DNA from: Verrucomicrobiota bacterium
GTDB taxonomy: Bacteria; Verrucomicrobiota; Verrucomicrobiia; Limisphaerales; AV2
DNA: 7,280 bases
Reading direction: 5' to 3'
Assembly (NCBI GenBank): GCA_003218935.1
Contig: QHPA01000486.1
Location: forward strand, 1-7,280
Shown piece by piece: positions 1-5,174 of this stretch. Each line of letters opens with the position of its first letter. Position 1 is the first letter of the stretch. The notes beneath the pieces were generated by a model. That model was given only the letters and a program-made list of their open reading frames with translations. It was not told the DNA's origin and did no database searches. The position numbers and the translations under genes are program-made.

Positions 1-1100
1 CGCAGGCGGCGGGGTTCCACACGAATAACTTTCAACTCACATTGAGCGTGACCAACCAGGGCGCGGCCATCCACTATACGCTCGACGGCTCCGAGCCGAC
101 TGAGAGTTCACCTCTTTTTGCCGGACCGATACTCATCACCAATCGCACCGCCGCGCCGAACAATCTGTCGCTCATCCCGACCGTTCCCTCCGGCTATCAA
201 CCGCCCGCCGGCCTCGTCTTCAAAGGCACTGTGGTGCGGGCAAAAGCCTTCAAGACGGGCGCGCTACAGAGCGCGACCGTGACGCGCACCTTCTTCATCG
301 ACGGCCGTGCCCGCTACACCGTGCCGGTCATCTCGCTGGCCACCGAGTCGGCAAACTTTTTCGACCCGAACATCGGCATCTACGTGCCCGGCAACGCGCC
401 GGGCGGCAACTATTCCCAACGCGGCAACAACTGGGAACGGCCCGTGCACGTCGAGTTTTTCGAGACCGACGGCGCGCTAGCCCTGGCGCAGGACGCCGGC
501 GTGAAGATTCACGGCAACACGTCGCAGAACTTCCCCATCAAGGGCCTCGATCTTGATGGCACCGGCGGTCAGGGGCGCCAGCCGTTCCGCCACCGCATTT
601 TTCCCGAACGCGCGCGAGCGGAGTTCGCGCACTTCCTGTTGCGGCCGTCGGGGCAGGACTATTATCTGGCGTTGATGCGCGACGAGTTCATGCAGAGTCT
701 GGCCGCGGAGTTCGGCATGGAGACCCAGGCCGCGCGGCTGGCGGTTGTTTTCCTGAACGGCGAGTATTGGGGACTGCATTACCTCAAGGAAAAGGAAGAT
801 GCCGACTTCGTCGCTTACAGACGCACGACGTGCGCGACTCTGCCAACTACGCGCACGTGCAGACGTTCATGGAAGTGCCCAACTACATCGACTACAAGGT
901 CGCCGAGATTTTCAATTACCGCTGGGACATCGGGAACCACCGGCTGTGGCGTCCGCGCACGCCCGGCGGTCGCTGGCGCTGGCTGCAGTTCGACAATGAC
1001 GTCGGGTTCGGCGGTTTCGCGGCCGTGGCGCCCGCCTGGGGGTTCAACATGCTCGCCTACGACCTCGAACCGAACGGGCCGTGGACCCAATACCCGCTGA
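1..1100 (+). CDS. CotH-family protein, N-terminal fragment (5' partial, frame broken near 815)
   Basis: The frame is open from the left edge (first full codon at position 3), so the true start lies outside the window. About residues 1-30 of the visible part, with IHYTLDGSEPT, look like a chitobiase/beta-hexosaminidase C-terminal-type beta-sandwich. From about 311 the text is CotH-like: RYTVPVISL, then RPVHVEFFE (about 440), GVKIHGN (about 500-520), RDEFMQSL (about 677-700) and VFLNGEYWGLHYLKEKED (about 748-803). CotH proteins are atypical protein kinases; many bacterial members are large secreted proteins of unknown substrate. Meaningful sequence stops at about 815. The remaining 95 or so codons to the stop at 1100 are arginine- and threonine-rich out-of-frame read-through, while the CotH sequence continues in the next entry. 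No RBS or signal peptide is visible because the 5' end is missing. The family call is firm; an active kinase is not shown. Confidence 0.8.
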   Translation, partial: QAAGFHTNNFQLTLSVTNQGAAIHYTLDGSEPTESSPLFAGPILITNRTAAPNNLSLIPTVPSGYQPPAGLVFKGTVVRAKAFKTGALQSATVTRTFFIDGRARYTVPVISLATESANFFDPNIGIYVPGNAPGGNYSQRGNNWERPVHVEFFETDGALALAQDAGVKIHGNTSQNFPIKGLDLDGTGGQGRQPFRHRIFPERARAEFAHFLLRPSGQDYYLALMRDEFMQSLAAEFGMETQAARLAVVFLNGEYWGLHYLKEKEDADFVAYRRTTCATLPTTRTCRRSWKCPTTSTTRSPRFSITAGTSGTTGCGVRARPAVAGAGCSSTMTSGSAVSRPWRPPGGSTCSPTTSNRTGRGPNTR

Positions 1101-2530
1101 ATGATCACAACAATCCCACCACGACTTACCTCCTGCGGACGCTCATGCTTAACGACGCGTTCAAACGCGATTTCATCAATCGCTTTGCCGATTTGCTCAA
1201 CACCATCTTTCTTCCGTCGCACCTGATCGGTCGCATCAATCAAATGCAGGCGGTGATTGCCCCGGAAATGGCGGAGCACTCCAGGCGTTGGCACGCGCCC
1301 GGTTCGGTCACCGAGTGGAATAACAACGTTCAGGTATTGCGCGATTTTGCCATGAACCGCCCCGCTTACGCCCGGCAGCAGATCGTCAGCTATTTCGGCC
1401 TGCGCGGCACCGCCAACCTTTCGCTCGCCGTCTCTGAAACCAATCTTGGCAGCATCAAAATCAATTCCCTCAGTGTCGCTGCTCCCACGAACGCGCCGTG
1501 GACCGGCGTCTATTTCAAAGACAATCCGATCACGCTCGCGGCCCTCGCGAAACCCGGCTATCGCTTTGCCGGCTGGCAGGGAATTCTCGGGGTCAATACC
1601 AACACCATGACGCTCTTGTTGAACGGCGACCTGGCGCTCACCGCGTTGTTTGAAACCGATCCGGACGCCGCGCCGATTCCCGCGCCGTTCGATTTGTCGA
1701 GAGGTGATTACGTGTTGACCGCCTGGAGCGCCACTGAACCCGCCGGAACTTATCCGTCCAACATGGTTTTCCTGCAAACGGCCGCGCCGGACGCCGGTTT
1801 GTCCGCCGAGCCGGAAGCGTTTTGGACGCTGCCCTACGACCGGACAAACCGCAGCCGCATCAACGGTCTTGGCGACTCGGGTTTCGCTTTCCTGAACACG
1901 AGCGATCCGCAACCCGACGGCGGCGGTTATCTGGGAGCGGCCGTGCTCGGGCTGAAAACCATCGACGTGCAAAATATTTTTGTGAGCTGGCGCGGAGGCA
2001 CGGTGATGACGAATGAACGCATCTACGCCATCCGTCTCCAGTATCGCGTCGGTGTGACCAACTCCTTTGCGGCCGTGCTCGACGCCAATGGCGCGCCGGT
2101 CGAATATGTTCGCAACCCGGTTGTCGGCCATTCACAGACGCTTGGCCCGGTGCAACTGCCCGTGGAGGTGAACAATCAATCGTATGTCCAACTGCGCTGG
2201 AAATATTACTACCTCACTGGCGCAAGCGGTTCGCGGGCGGAACTGCGCGTGGATGACATCCTGGTGAGCGCCGGCGTCCCTGCTTTCACTCACGCCCAAC
2301 CGTGGGCGGATGGCAGCGTCCAGTTCCAAATCAGCGGCCGGCGCGAACGGTTCGTTCGAATTTATTTCAACCAACAGCGATGGTTTCACTGCCCGCTTCT
2401 TCCGCGCGCGGACGCCGTAGGAGCGCGGACAGCTTGTCCGCCTGCAGATGGAGGATCCATCACCGCCCGCGAAGGCAATCTCCGATTGGAGGTCACGGTA
2501 AAGGATTCGCCCTGGTCAATGCCACGTTGA
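767..2530 (+). CDS. CotH-family protein, C-terminal fragment with InlB-like repeat and beta-rich C-terminus
   Basis: This continues the preceding CotH gene in another frame. CotH sequence begins at about 815 (LQTHDVRDSANY) and runs through VPNYIDYKVAEIFNYRWDIGNHRLWRPR (about 875-960) and WLQFDNDVGFGG (about 981-1016), where the D-x-D is the probable metal-binding pair of CotH kinases. About 1408-1655 (GSIKI, then PGYRFAGWQG and LNGDLALTALFE) resembles a divergent InlB B-repeat. About 1680-2275 is a beta-rich domain I do not recognise, ending in RAELRVDDILVSAG. From about 2340 the frame looks wrong: the next frame (2340-2420) reads GANGSFEF, then ARFFRARTP and a TAG stop, which resembles the SFYLIRSP end of the Kelch protein in this window. 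The ancestral stop is therefore probably 2418-2420, and the tail from there to 2530 is read-through into repeats. The nominal TTG start at 767 is not biological. Confidence 0.75.
   Translation: MGTALPQGKGRCRLRRLQTHDVRDSANYAHVQTFMEVPNYIDYKVAEIFNYRWDIGNHRLWRPRTPGGRWRWLQFDNDVGFGGFAAVAPAWGFNMLAYDLEPNGPWTQYPLNDHNNPTTTYLLRTLMLNDAFKRDFINRFADLLNTIFLPSHLIGRINQMQAVIAPEMAEHSRRWHAPGSVTEWNNNVQVLRDFAMNRPAYARQQIVSYFGLRGTANLSLAVSETNLGSIKINSLSVAAPTNAPWTGVYFKDNPITLAALAKPGYRFAGWQGILGVNTNTMTLLLNGDLALTALFETDPDAAPIPAPFDLSRGDYVLTAWSATEPAGTYPSNMVFLQTAAPDAGLSAEPEAFWTLPYDRTNRSRINGLGDSGFAFLNTSDPQPDGGGYLGAAVLGLKTIDVQNIFVSWRGGTVMTNERIYAIRLQYRVGVTNSFAAVLDANGAPVEYVRNPVVGHSQTLGPVQLPVEVNNQSYVQLRWKYYYLTGASGSRAELRVDDILVSAGVPAFTHAQPWADGSVQFQISGRRERFVRIYFNQQRWFHCPLLPRADAVGARTACPPADGGSITAREGNLRLEVTVKDSPWSMPR
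2417..2441 (+). repeat. GTAG-initiated palindromic repeat at the CotH stop, copy 1
   Basis: The sequence starts GTAGGAGCGCGGAC and contains a perfect 7-bp stem, GCGGACA (2425-2431) with TGTCCGC (2435-2441), around a GCT loop. The 22 bases at 2420-2441 are the exact reverse complement of 2785-2806. The TAG at 2418-2420 is the likely original stop of the CotH gene. The stem-loop sits directly behind the stop, so it could protect or end the mRNA, but no T-tract follows and a standard intrinsic terminator is not supported. Confidence 0.8.
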
Positions 2531-2562
2531 AGCGGCGTAAACGCCGCGCTCCGCGGCGCGGG
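2526..2562. repeat. GCGGCGTAAACGCCGC palindromic repeat
   Basis: A near-perfect palindrome GCGGCGT-AA-ACGCCGC lies at 2532-2547, followed at once by CGCTCCGCGGCGCG, which can form a competing stem with the right half (GCCGCG with GCGGC). Two mutually exclusive hairpins in 35 bases, with no coding signal, fit a dispersed intergenic palindromic repeat. Only this copy is in the window, so its being a genome repeat is an inference. Confidence 0.5.
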
Positions 2563-2607
2563 CTTTATAGTGGTTGCCAAAAGTAATTTCCAATCAATGT
2601 CGCCACT

Positions 2608-2671
2608 CCCCTCACCCGGCTAAAGCCACCCTCTCCCCTCATCCGATGAGGGGAGAGGGCAGGGTGAGGGG
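2608..2671. repeat. CCCCTCACCC hairpin repeat, copy A
   Basis: This is a long nested hairpin. The outer stem is CCCCTCACCC (2608-2617) with GGGTGAGGGG (2662-2671). The inner stem is 15 bp, 2629-2643 (CCCTCTCCCCTCATC) with 2645-2659, perfectly complementary. A smaller GGC-TAAA-GCC stem lies in the left arm. The same layout recurs in reverse orientation at 3657-3717. It resembles CCCTCACCC/CCCTCTCCC palindromes scattered in many bacterial genomes. No T-tract follows, so it is annotated as a repeat rather than a terminator. Confidence 0.85.
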
Positions 2672-2784
2672 AGCCTTTGGACATTCGACATTCGGTTTCA
2701 TTTCGGCAATTCCTTTTGGCAATTGGTCTAGCCCGCAGATACGTCTCGCGCCATGTTCGGAAGCCAAATTCGGCGGTCGGGTTC

Positions 2785-2812
2785 GCGGACAAGCTGTCCG
2801 CGCTCCGCCTAC
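2785..2812 (-). repeat. GTAG-initiated palindromic repeat at the prepilin stop, copy 2
   Basis: On the minus strand this reads GTAGGCGGAGCGCGGACAG and onward. Positions 2785-2806 are the exact reverse complement of 2420-2441, and copy 2 carries two extra bases (CG) after GTAGG. The perfect stem is GCGGACA (2785-2791) with TGTCCGC (2795-2801) around a 3-nt loop. The TAG at 2809-2811 is the stop of the prepilin-like gene. In each copy the repeat therefore has the same orientation as the gene it closes. Confidence 0.8.
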
Positions 2813-3567
2813 TTTTTAAACTCCATGACGATCCCGTTGGTCTGCCTCAACGAACGTCCTTCAACATGAGCGTCCATGAAAACTATGTTTGCCTGGCCGT
2901 CGGCCTGATGCAGCCGGCCGCCGTGCTTGTAGCCGACGTCCGTCTTGGCGAGATAAATGATGGCCGGATGGTTCAGGAGAAACGACAGATCGGCAATCAA
3001 AAGCGTGTCGGTCGGCTGCCGGACGGAACTCATTTTCGCGGTCGTGCCATTGGGCGGCTGGCCGGTGGCGAGGCTGGCGGGAAAATCCGCCGAGGTGTAT
3101 TGGTTCATCCCGTAGCTGATTTTCCACGGGTTGCCGATGCCCGCGTAATTCTTGTAATTCTGCCAATGGTTTTCCAACAACCGGATCGGGCAACGAAACA
3201 CGCTGACGGCGAAATCACTCGTCGCCGTGTTGGTGCTGGAGTTGAAGGCAGTGGGTTTGATGTACTTCACCAGCAGCGTTTCGAAGTTGTTCCGGTTGGG
3301 GTCATTGCCTGTCGCCCACGCGTAAGGAAGTTTGTCCGTGTTGTCATCGGCATACAGGTGCGTGGCCACTCCCATTTGTTTGAGATTGCTTTTGCATAGA
3401 GTGGACTGCGTCTGCGTCTTAGCTCGCGCCAGCGCCGGCAGAAGCAGCCCGGCCAGGATGGCAATGATCGCAATGACGACCAGCAATTCGATCAAGGTGA
3501 ACCCGGCCCAAGGAGCCCGTCGGACGCTCCGCCACAAATCGGCCTTTGACTTTCCTACGCTCATCAT
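2809..3567 (-). CDS. Prepilin-like protein with type IV pilin/type II secretion N-terminal methylation domain
   Basis: This is an intact 252-residue protein. Its 22-residue basic leader (MMSVGKSK...RRAPWAG) precedes a prepilin peptidase site G22|F23-T-L-I-E27, with the conserved Glu at mature position 5, and a hydrophobic helix, about residues 25-46 ([22 protein letters not shown]). The leader would be cut and the new N-terminus methylated by a PilD-type peptidase, with the helix seated in the inner membrane. The body carries [28 protein letters not shown] and a C-terminal HGG...[16 protein letters not shown]. This is the layout of the large solo pseudopilin families of Planctomycetes and Verrucomicrobia, whose substrates are mostly unknown; here the usual final D-G-H is D-A-H. 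Two adjacent ATGs exist (3567 and 3564) and neither has a clear Shine-Dalgarno. No secretion genes lie alongside. Family assignment is firm, role unknown. Confidence 0.92.
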   Translation of the reverse strand: MMSVGKSKADLWRSVRRAPWAGFTLIELLVVIAIIAILAGLLLPALARAKTQTQSTLCKSNLKQMGVATHLYADDNTDKLPYAWATGNDPNRNNFETLLVKYIKPTAFNSSTNTATSDFAVSVFRCPIRLLENHWQNYKNYAGIGNPWKISYGMNQYTSADFPASLATGQPPNGTTAKMSSVRQPTDTLLIADLSFLLNHPAIIYLAKTDVGYKHGGRLHQADGQANIVFMDAHVEGRSLRQTNGIVMEFKK

Positions 3568-3598
3568 TCTACGTGTCGGTCCGGTAAACGGGTAAGCC

Positions 3599-3627
3599 AG
3601 TGTAGTGTTCCTAACGCTTCTTTACAA
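3599..3627 (-). promoter_or_regulatory. Candidate sigma70-type promoter for the prepilin-like gene
   Basis: On the minus strand, TTGTAA (3627-3622) and TACACT (3604-3599) are separated by 17 bp, each matching the -35 and -10 consensus at 4 of 6 bases. A transcript would start at about 3592, giving a 5' leader of about 25 nt before the ATG at 3567. Placement fits, but promoter rules for this organism are not known to me. Confidence 0.35.
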
Positions 3628-3656
3628 CGACGCCGACCAAGCTGGAAACAGCAGCG

Positions 3657-3717
3657 CCCCTCACGCTTCTCTCTCCCCATCGGATGGGGGGAGGATGGCC
3701 GAAGGCCGGGTGAGGGG
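3657..3717. repeat. CCCCTCACCC hairpin repeat, copy B (inverted)
   Basis: The reverse complement of this stretch aligns along its length with 2608-2671: CCCCTCACCCGGC, a small GGCC-TTC-GGCC stem, CCCCCCATCCGATGGGG, and GTGAGGGG at the end. The inner arms (3671-3681 and 3683-3693) pair at 10 of 11 positions; the outer arms CCCCTCA and TGAGGGG pair perfectly. It lies just upstream of the prepilin promoter candidate, so copies A and B face each other across the prepilin gene. Confidence 0.8.
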
Positions 3718-3760
3718 AAAGCGGAACGTTGTATGGGTATTTCTGTGACATGGCACATCG

Positions 3761-4036
3761 CTACTGCCGGTGGGCGGCGAAGTCAACTGGGGCGTTTCCC
3801 TGGTAGTGGTACAATTTGGTGGGGCGAGGCTACTGACGCGCCGGCTAGCGCGGACGCTCGCCCCACCGAAAATGCAAACTGTACCACTACCGTTTCCCTG
3901 ACTCCAGCTACCCCGGCACCGCGCTCGTGTCGGCGAACCCGGCATCTTCGACAGCGGCGGCGCGGACGTGCCGTATGAAAATTGGCGCGGGCACAAACTC
4001 GACCGTGCGATGCTGCAGTTGTTGCAGGAGACGTAG
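3761..4036 (+). pseudogene. Decayed C-terminal gene remnant interrupted by a small inverted-repeat element
   Basis: Three short segments with GC-rich third positions lie in order but in different frames: LLPVGGEVNWG (3761-3793), FPDSSYPGTALVSANP (3894-3941), and GIFDSGGADVPYENWRGHKL, continuing DRAMLQLLQET and then TAG (3941-4036). Restoring about one G near 3791-3795, removing the 88-bp insertion with one duplicate, and restoring one C in the CCC run at 3938-3940 would join them into one plausible C-terminus. I do not recognise the protein. No start or body is present upstream; sequence before 3761 is repeat and short spacer. That this was once a gene is an inference from codon pattern and frame-to-frame continuity; its function is unknown. 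Confidence 0.5.
3803..3890. mobile_element. 88-bp MITE-like element with 10-bp target duplication
   Basis: The ends are perfect 11-bp inverted repeats, GTAGTGGTACA (3803-3813) and TGTACCACTAC (3880-3890). A second inner inverted pair, GTGGGGCGAG (3819-3828) and CTCGCCCCAC (3857-3866), makes the whole element a hairpin; the right arm carries about 8 extra bases between the pairs. It is flanked by direct repeats CGTTTCCCTG at 3793-3802 and 3891-3900. One end base is ambiguous on each side, so the duplication could be read as 8-10 bp. No coding capacity exists, so movement would need a transposase from elsewhere. The transposase family cannot be named from this alone. Confidence 0.7.
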
Positions 4037-4056
4037 CCGCCGACGTGAGGAGGCGG
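4033..4056 (+). repeat. GTAGCCGCC...GGCGG palindromic repeat at the remnant stop
   Basis: GTAGCCGCC (4033-4041) is followed after 10 bases by GGCGG (4052-4056), giving a 5-bp stem. The TAG at 4034-4036 ends the decayed gene remnant. It differs in sequence from the GAGCGCGGAC repeats but shares with them the opening GTAG and the position at a stop codon. That it is a dispersed repeat is inferred, as only one copy is in the window. Confidence 0.45.
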
Positions 4057-4268
4057 AATATCCTAGTTACCTTGGTGGCTACGGGCGAAAGACGCGATTC
4101 AATCTAAAGGTCGTGCTCAACCAGATTTTCGGGGAGAATTCTTGTCAACAGGCGCGAATTTTGACATGCTCTTCTGTCGTAGTTCGCAATCGTCAACACA
4201 TGAGGTCATTCCTTGATTCAACATGCTGCCAAACTGAAACGCAGTCCGCACGCAACACGATCAGTCCA
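4057..4268. other. Leader region of the Kelch gene
   Basis: This is about 210 bases without a supported gene, lower in GC than its surroundings. A TTGACA hexamer at 4161-4166 is a perfect -35 match, but the bases 16-18 further on (TTCGCAAT) are a poor -10, so I do not call a promoter with confidence. An in-frame ATG at 4200 would add 23 hydrophilic residues ahead of the signal peptide and is disfavoured. No Shine-Dalgarno precedes 4269. Confidence 0.4.
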
Positions 4269-5174
4269 ATGAAAACTCGCCAGGGACGTTTTGCTCAAAT
4301 CGCACTCGCGTTCGCCGCGCTGGCTCCCAGTTCATTCTTTACTCAACCGGTCGGAGCCGCTTCCTGGGTCACCAACAGTCCGATGAGCACCGCGCGCGAT
4401 TTTCACACGGCGACATTGTTGCCCAATGGCAAGTTACTGGTGGCAGGGGGATTTGGTAGCCGGGCGACTGCGAGCGCGGAGTTGTACGATCCGGGAAGCG
4501 GGACATGGACAACAACCGGCTCAATGAACGCCGCGCGTTCTGGTCACACGGCAACGTTGCTTACCAGCGCGAAAGTGCTGGTTGGCGGAGGCGCCGCCAA
4601 CGGCGGCGCTCTATCCAGCGCCGAGTTGTACGATCCTGCAACAGGAACATGGACGGCAACCGGCGACATGAAGACCGCACGGGATTATCACGCGGCGATT
4701 TTGCTTGCCGACGGGCGAGTGCTGGTGGCTGGAGGATCAGGCAGGAACGGCGATCTTTCCAGTGCTGAGCTCTATGACCCGGCCACGGAGACTTGGACTG
4801 CGACCGACTTGATGAACACTGCACGCGAAGTCCATACCGCGACGTTGCTACCGAACGGCCAGGTGCTGGTCGCCGGAGGTTCAACCAATGGAGCTGTGCC
4901 CCTCTCCAGTGCAGAGCTGTACGATCCGGCTGTCGGTACGTGGACGAATACCGGCCCGATGCACATTGCACGCATGGTCCACACGGCGACATTGCTGCCC
5001 AGTGGGAAGGACCAGTGCGGAACTCTACGATCCTGCCAGAGGGACGTGGACGATGACCGGTGTCCCGTCCGATTCGCGACTGGGTCACACGGCGACCTTG
5101 TTACCCAATGGCGAGGTGCTGGTCGTCGGGGGCGGAGGCAACACCGGGTTTCTTTCGAGCGCGGAACTGTATAA
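4269..5174 (+). CDS. Secreted Kelch-repeat protein, N-terminal fragment (frame broken near 5010)
   Basis: The start at 4269 is chosen because a signal peptide begins there: a basic n-region (MKTRQGR), a hydrophobic core (about residues 8-24) and a likely signal peptidase I site at PVGA-A (about residue 30). SWVTNSPMSTARDF follows, then Kelch modules 1-4 and the first ten residues of module 5, each of the form HTATLLPNGKVLVAGG...SSAELYDP..GTWT.TG.MNTAR. Each module is one four-stranded propeller blade. Real sequence ends at about 5009 (LLPSGK); the 54 or so residues after that to the stop at 5174 are out of frame, and module 5 resumes in the next frame at 5011. The ligand is unknown; Kelch propellers usually bind proteins or carbohydrates, and galactose oxidase-type enzymes also use them, but I see no clear copper ligands. 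Confidence 0.85.
   Translation: MKTRQGRFAQIALAFAALAPSSFFTQPVGAASWVTNSPMSTARDFHTATLLPNGKLLVAGGFGSRATASAELYDPGSGTWTTTGSMNAARSGHTATLLTSAKVLVGGGAANGGALSSAELYDPATGTWTATGDMKTARDYHAAILLADGRVLVAGGSGRNGDLSSAELYDPATETWTATDLMNTAREVHTATLLPNGQVLVAGGSTNGAVPLSSAELYDPAVGTWTNTGPMHIARMVHTATLLPSGKDQCGTLRSCQRDVDDDRCPVRFATGSHGDLVTQWRGAGRRGRRQHRVSFERGTV

Larger units (their letters stand above)
2421..2808. other. Intergenic repeat cluster between convergent genes
   Basis: I see no gene in these 388 bases between two convergent stops. In order they hold the GAGCGCGGAC stem-loop (copy 1), an unexplained GC-rich stretch (2442-2525) with a small CAATC-TCC-GATTG dyad at 2476-2488, the GCGGCGTAAACGCCGC repeat, the 64-bp CCCCTCACCC hairpin repeat, a stretch (2672-2784) with tandem GACATTC (2680-2693) and a GGCAATT direct repeat (2706-2712 and 2718-2724), and the inverted second copy of the GAGCGCGGAC stem-loop. 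Short frames crossing it on both strands are translations of the repeats. Confidence 0.75.

Noticed and set aside
815..2131. A 438-residue open frame on the minus strand opposite the CotH gene
   Set aside because: It is rich in Arg, Gly and His with no domain, signal or hydrophobic pattern, and mirrors the GC-rich codons of the CotH gene, whose family motifs are clear.
2608..2671. Rho-independent terminator at the long hairpin
   Set aside because: The stem is strong, but neither side is followed by a T-run, and a matching copy lies upstream of a gene rather than at its end.
2574..2819. Short proteins containing GQAVRAP-like text in the intergenic cluster
   Set aside because: They are translations of the GAGCGCGGACAGCTTGTCC repeat, which gives such peptides in several frames.
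2677..3399. A 240-residue plus-strand frame antisense to the prepilin gene
   Set aside because: The opposite strand carries an unmistakable prepilin; this frame starts inside repeats and shows no family features.
4161..4190. Promoter with TTGACA upstream of the Kelch gene
   Set aside because: The -35 is perfect but no acceptable -10 lies 16-18 bp downstream, so it is mentioned only in the leader description.
5001..5020. Programmed frameshift in the Kelch gene
   Set aside because: No slippery heptamer is visible, and the core of module 5 is missing, which a ribosomal shift would not explain.
4561..5088. A minus-strand frame opposite the Kelch modules
   Set aside because: Its periodic sequence simply reflects the tandem Kelch modules read backwards.
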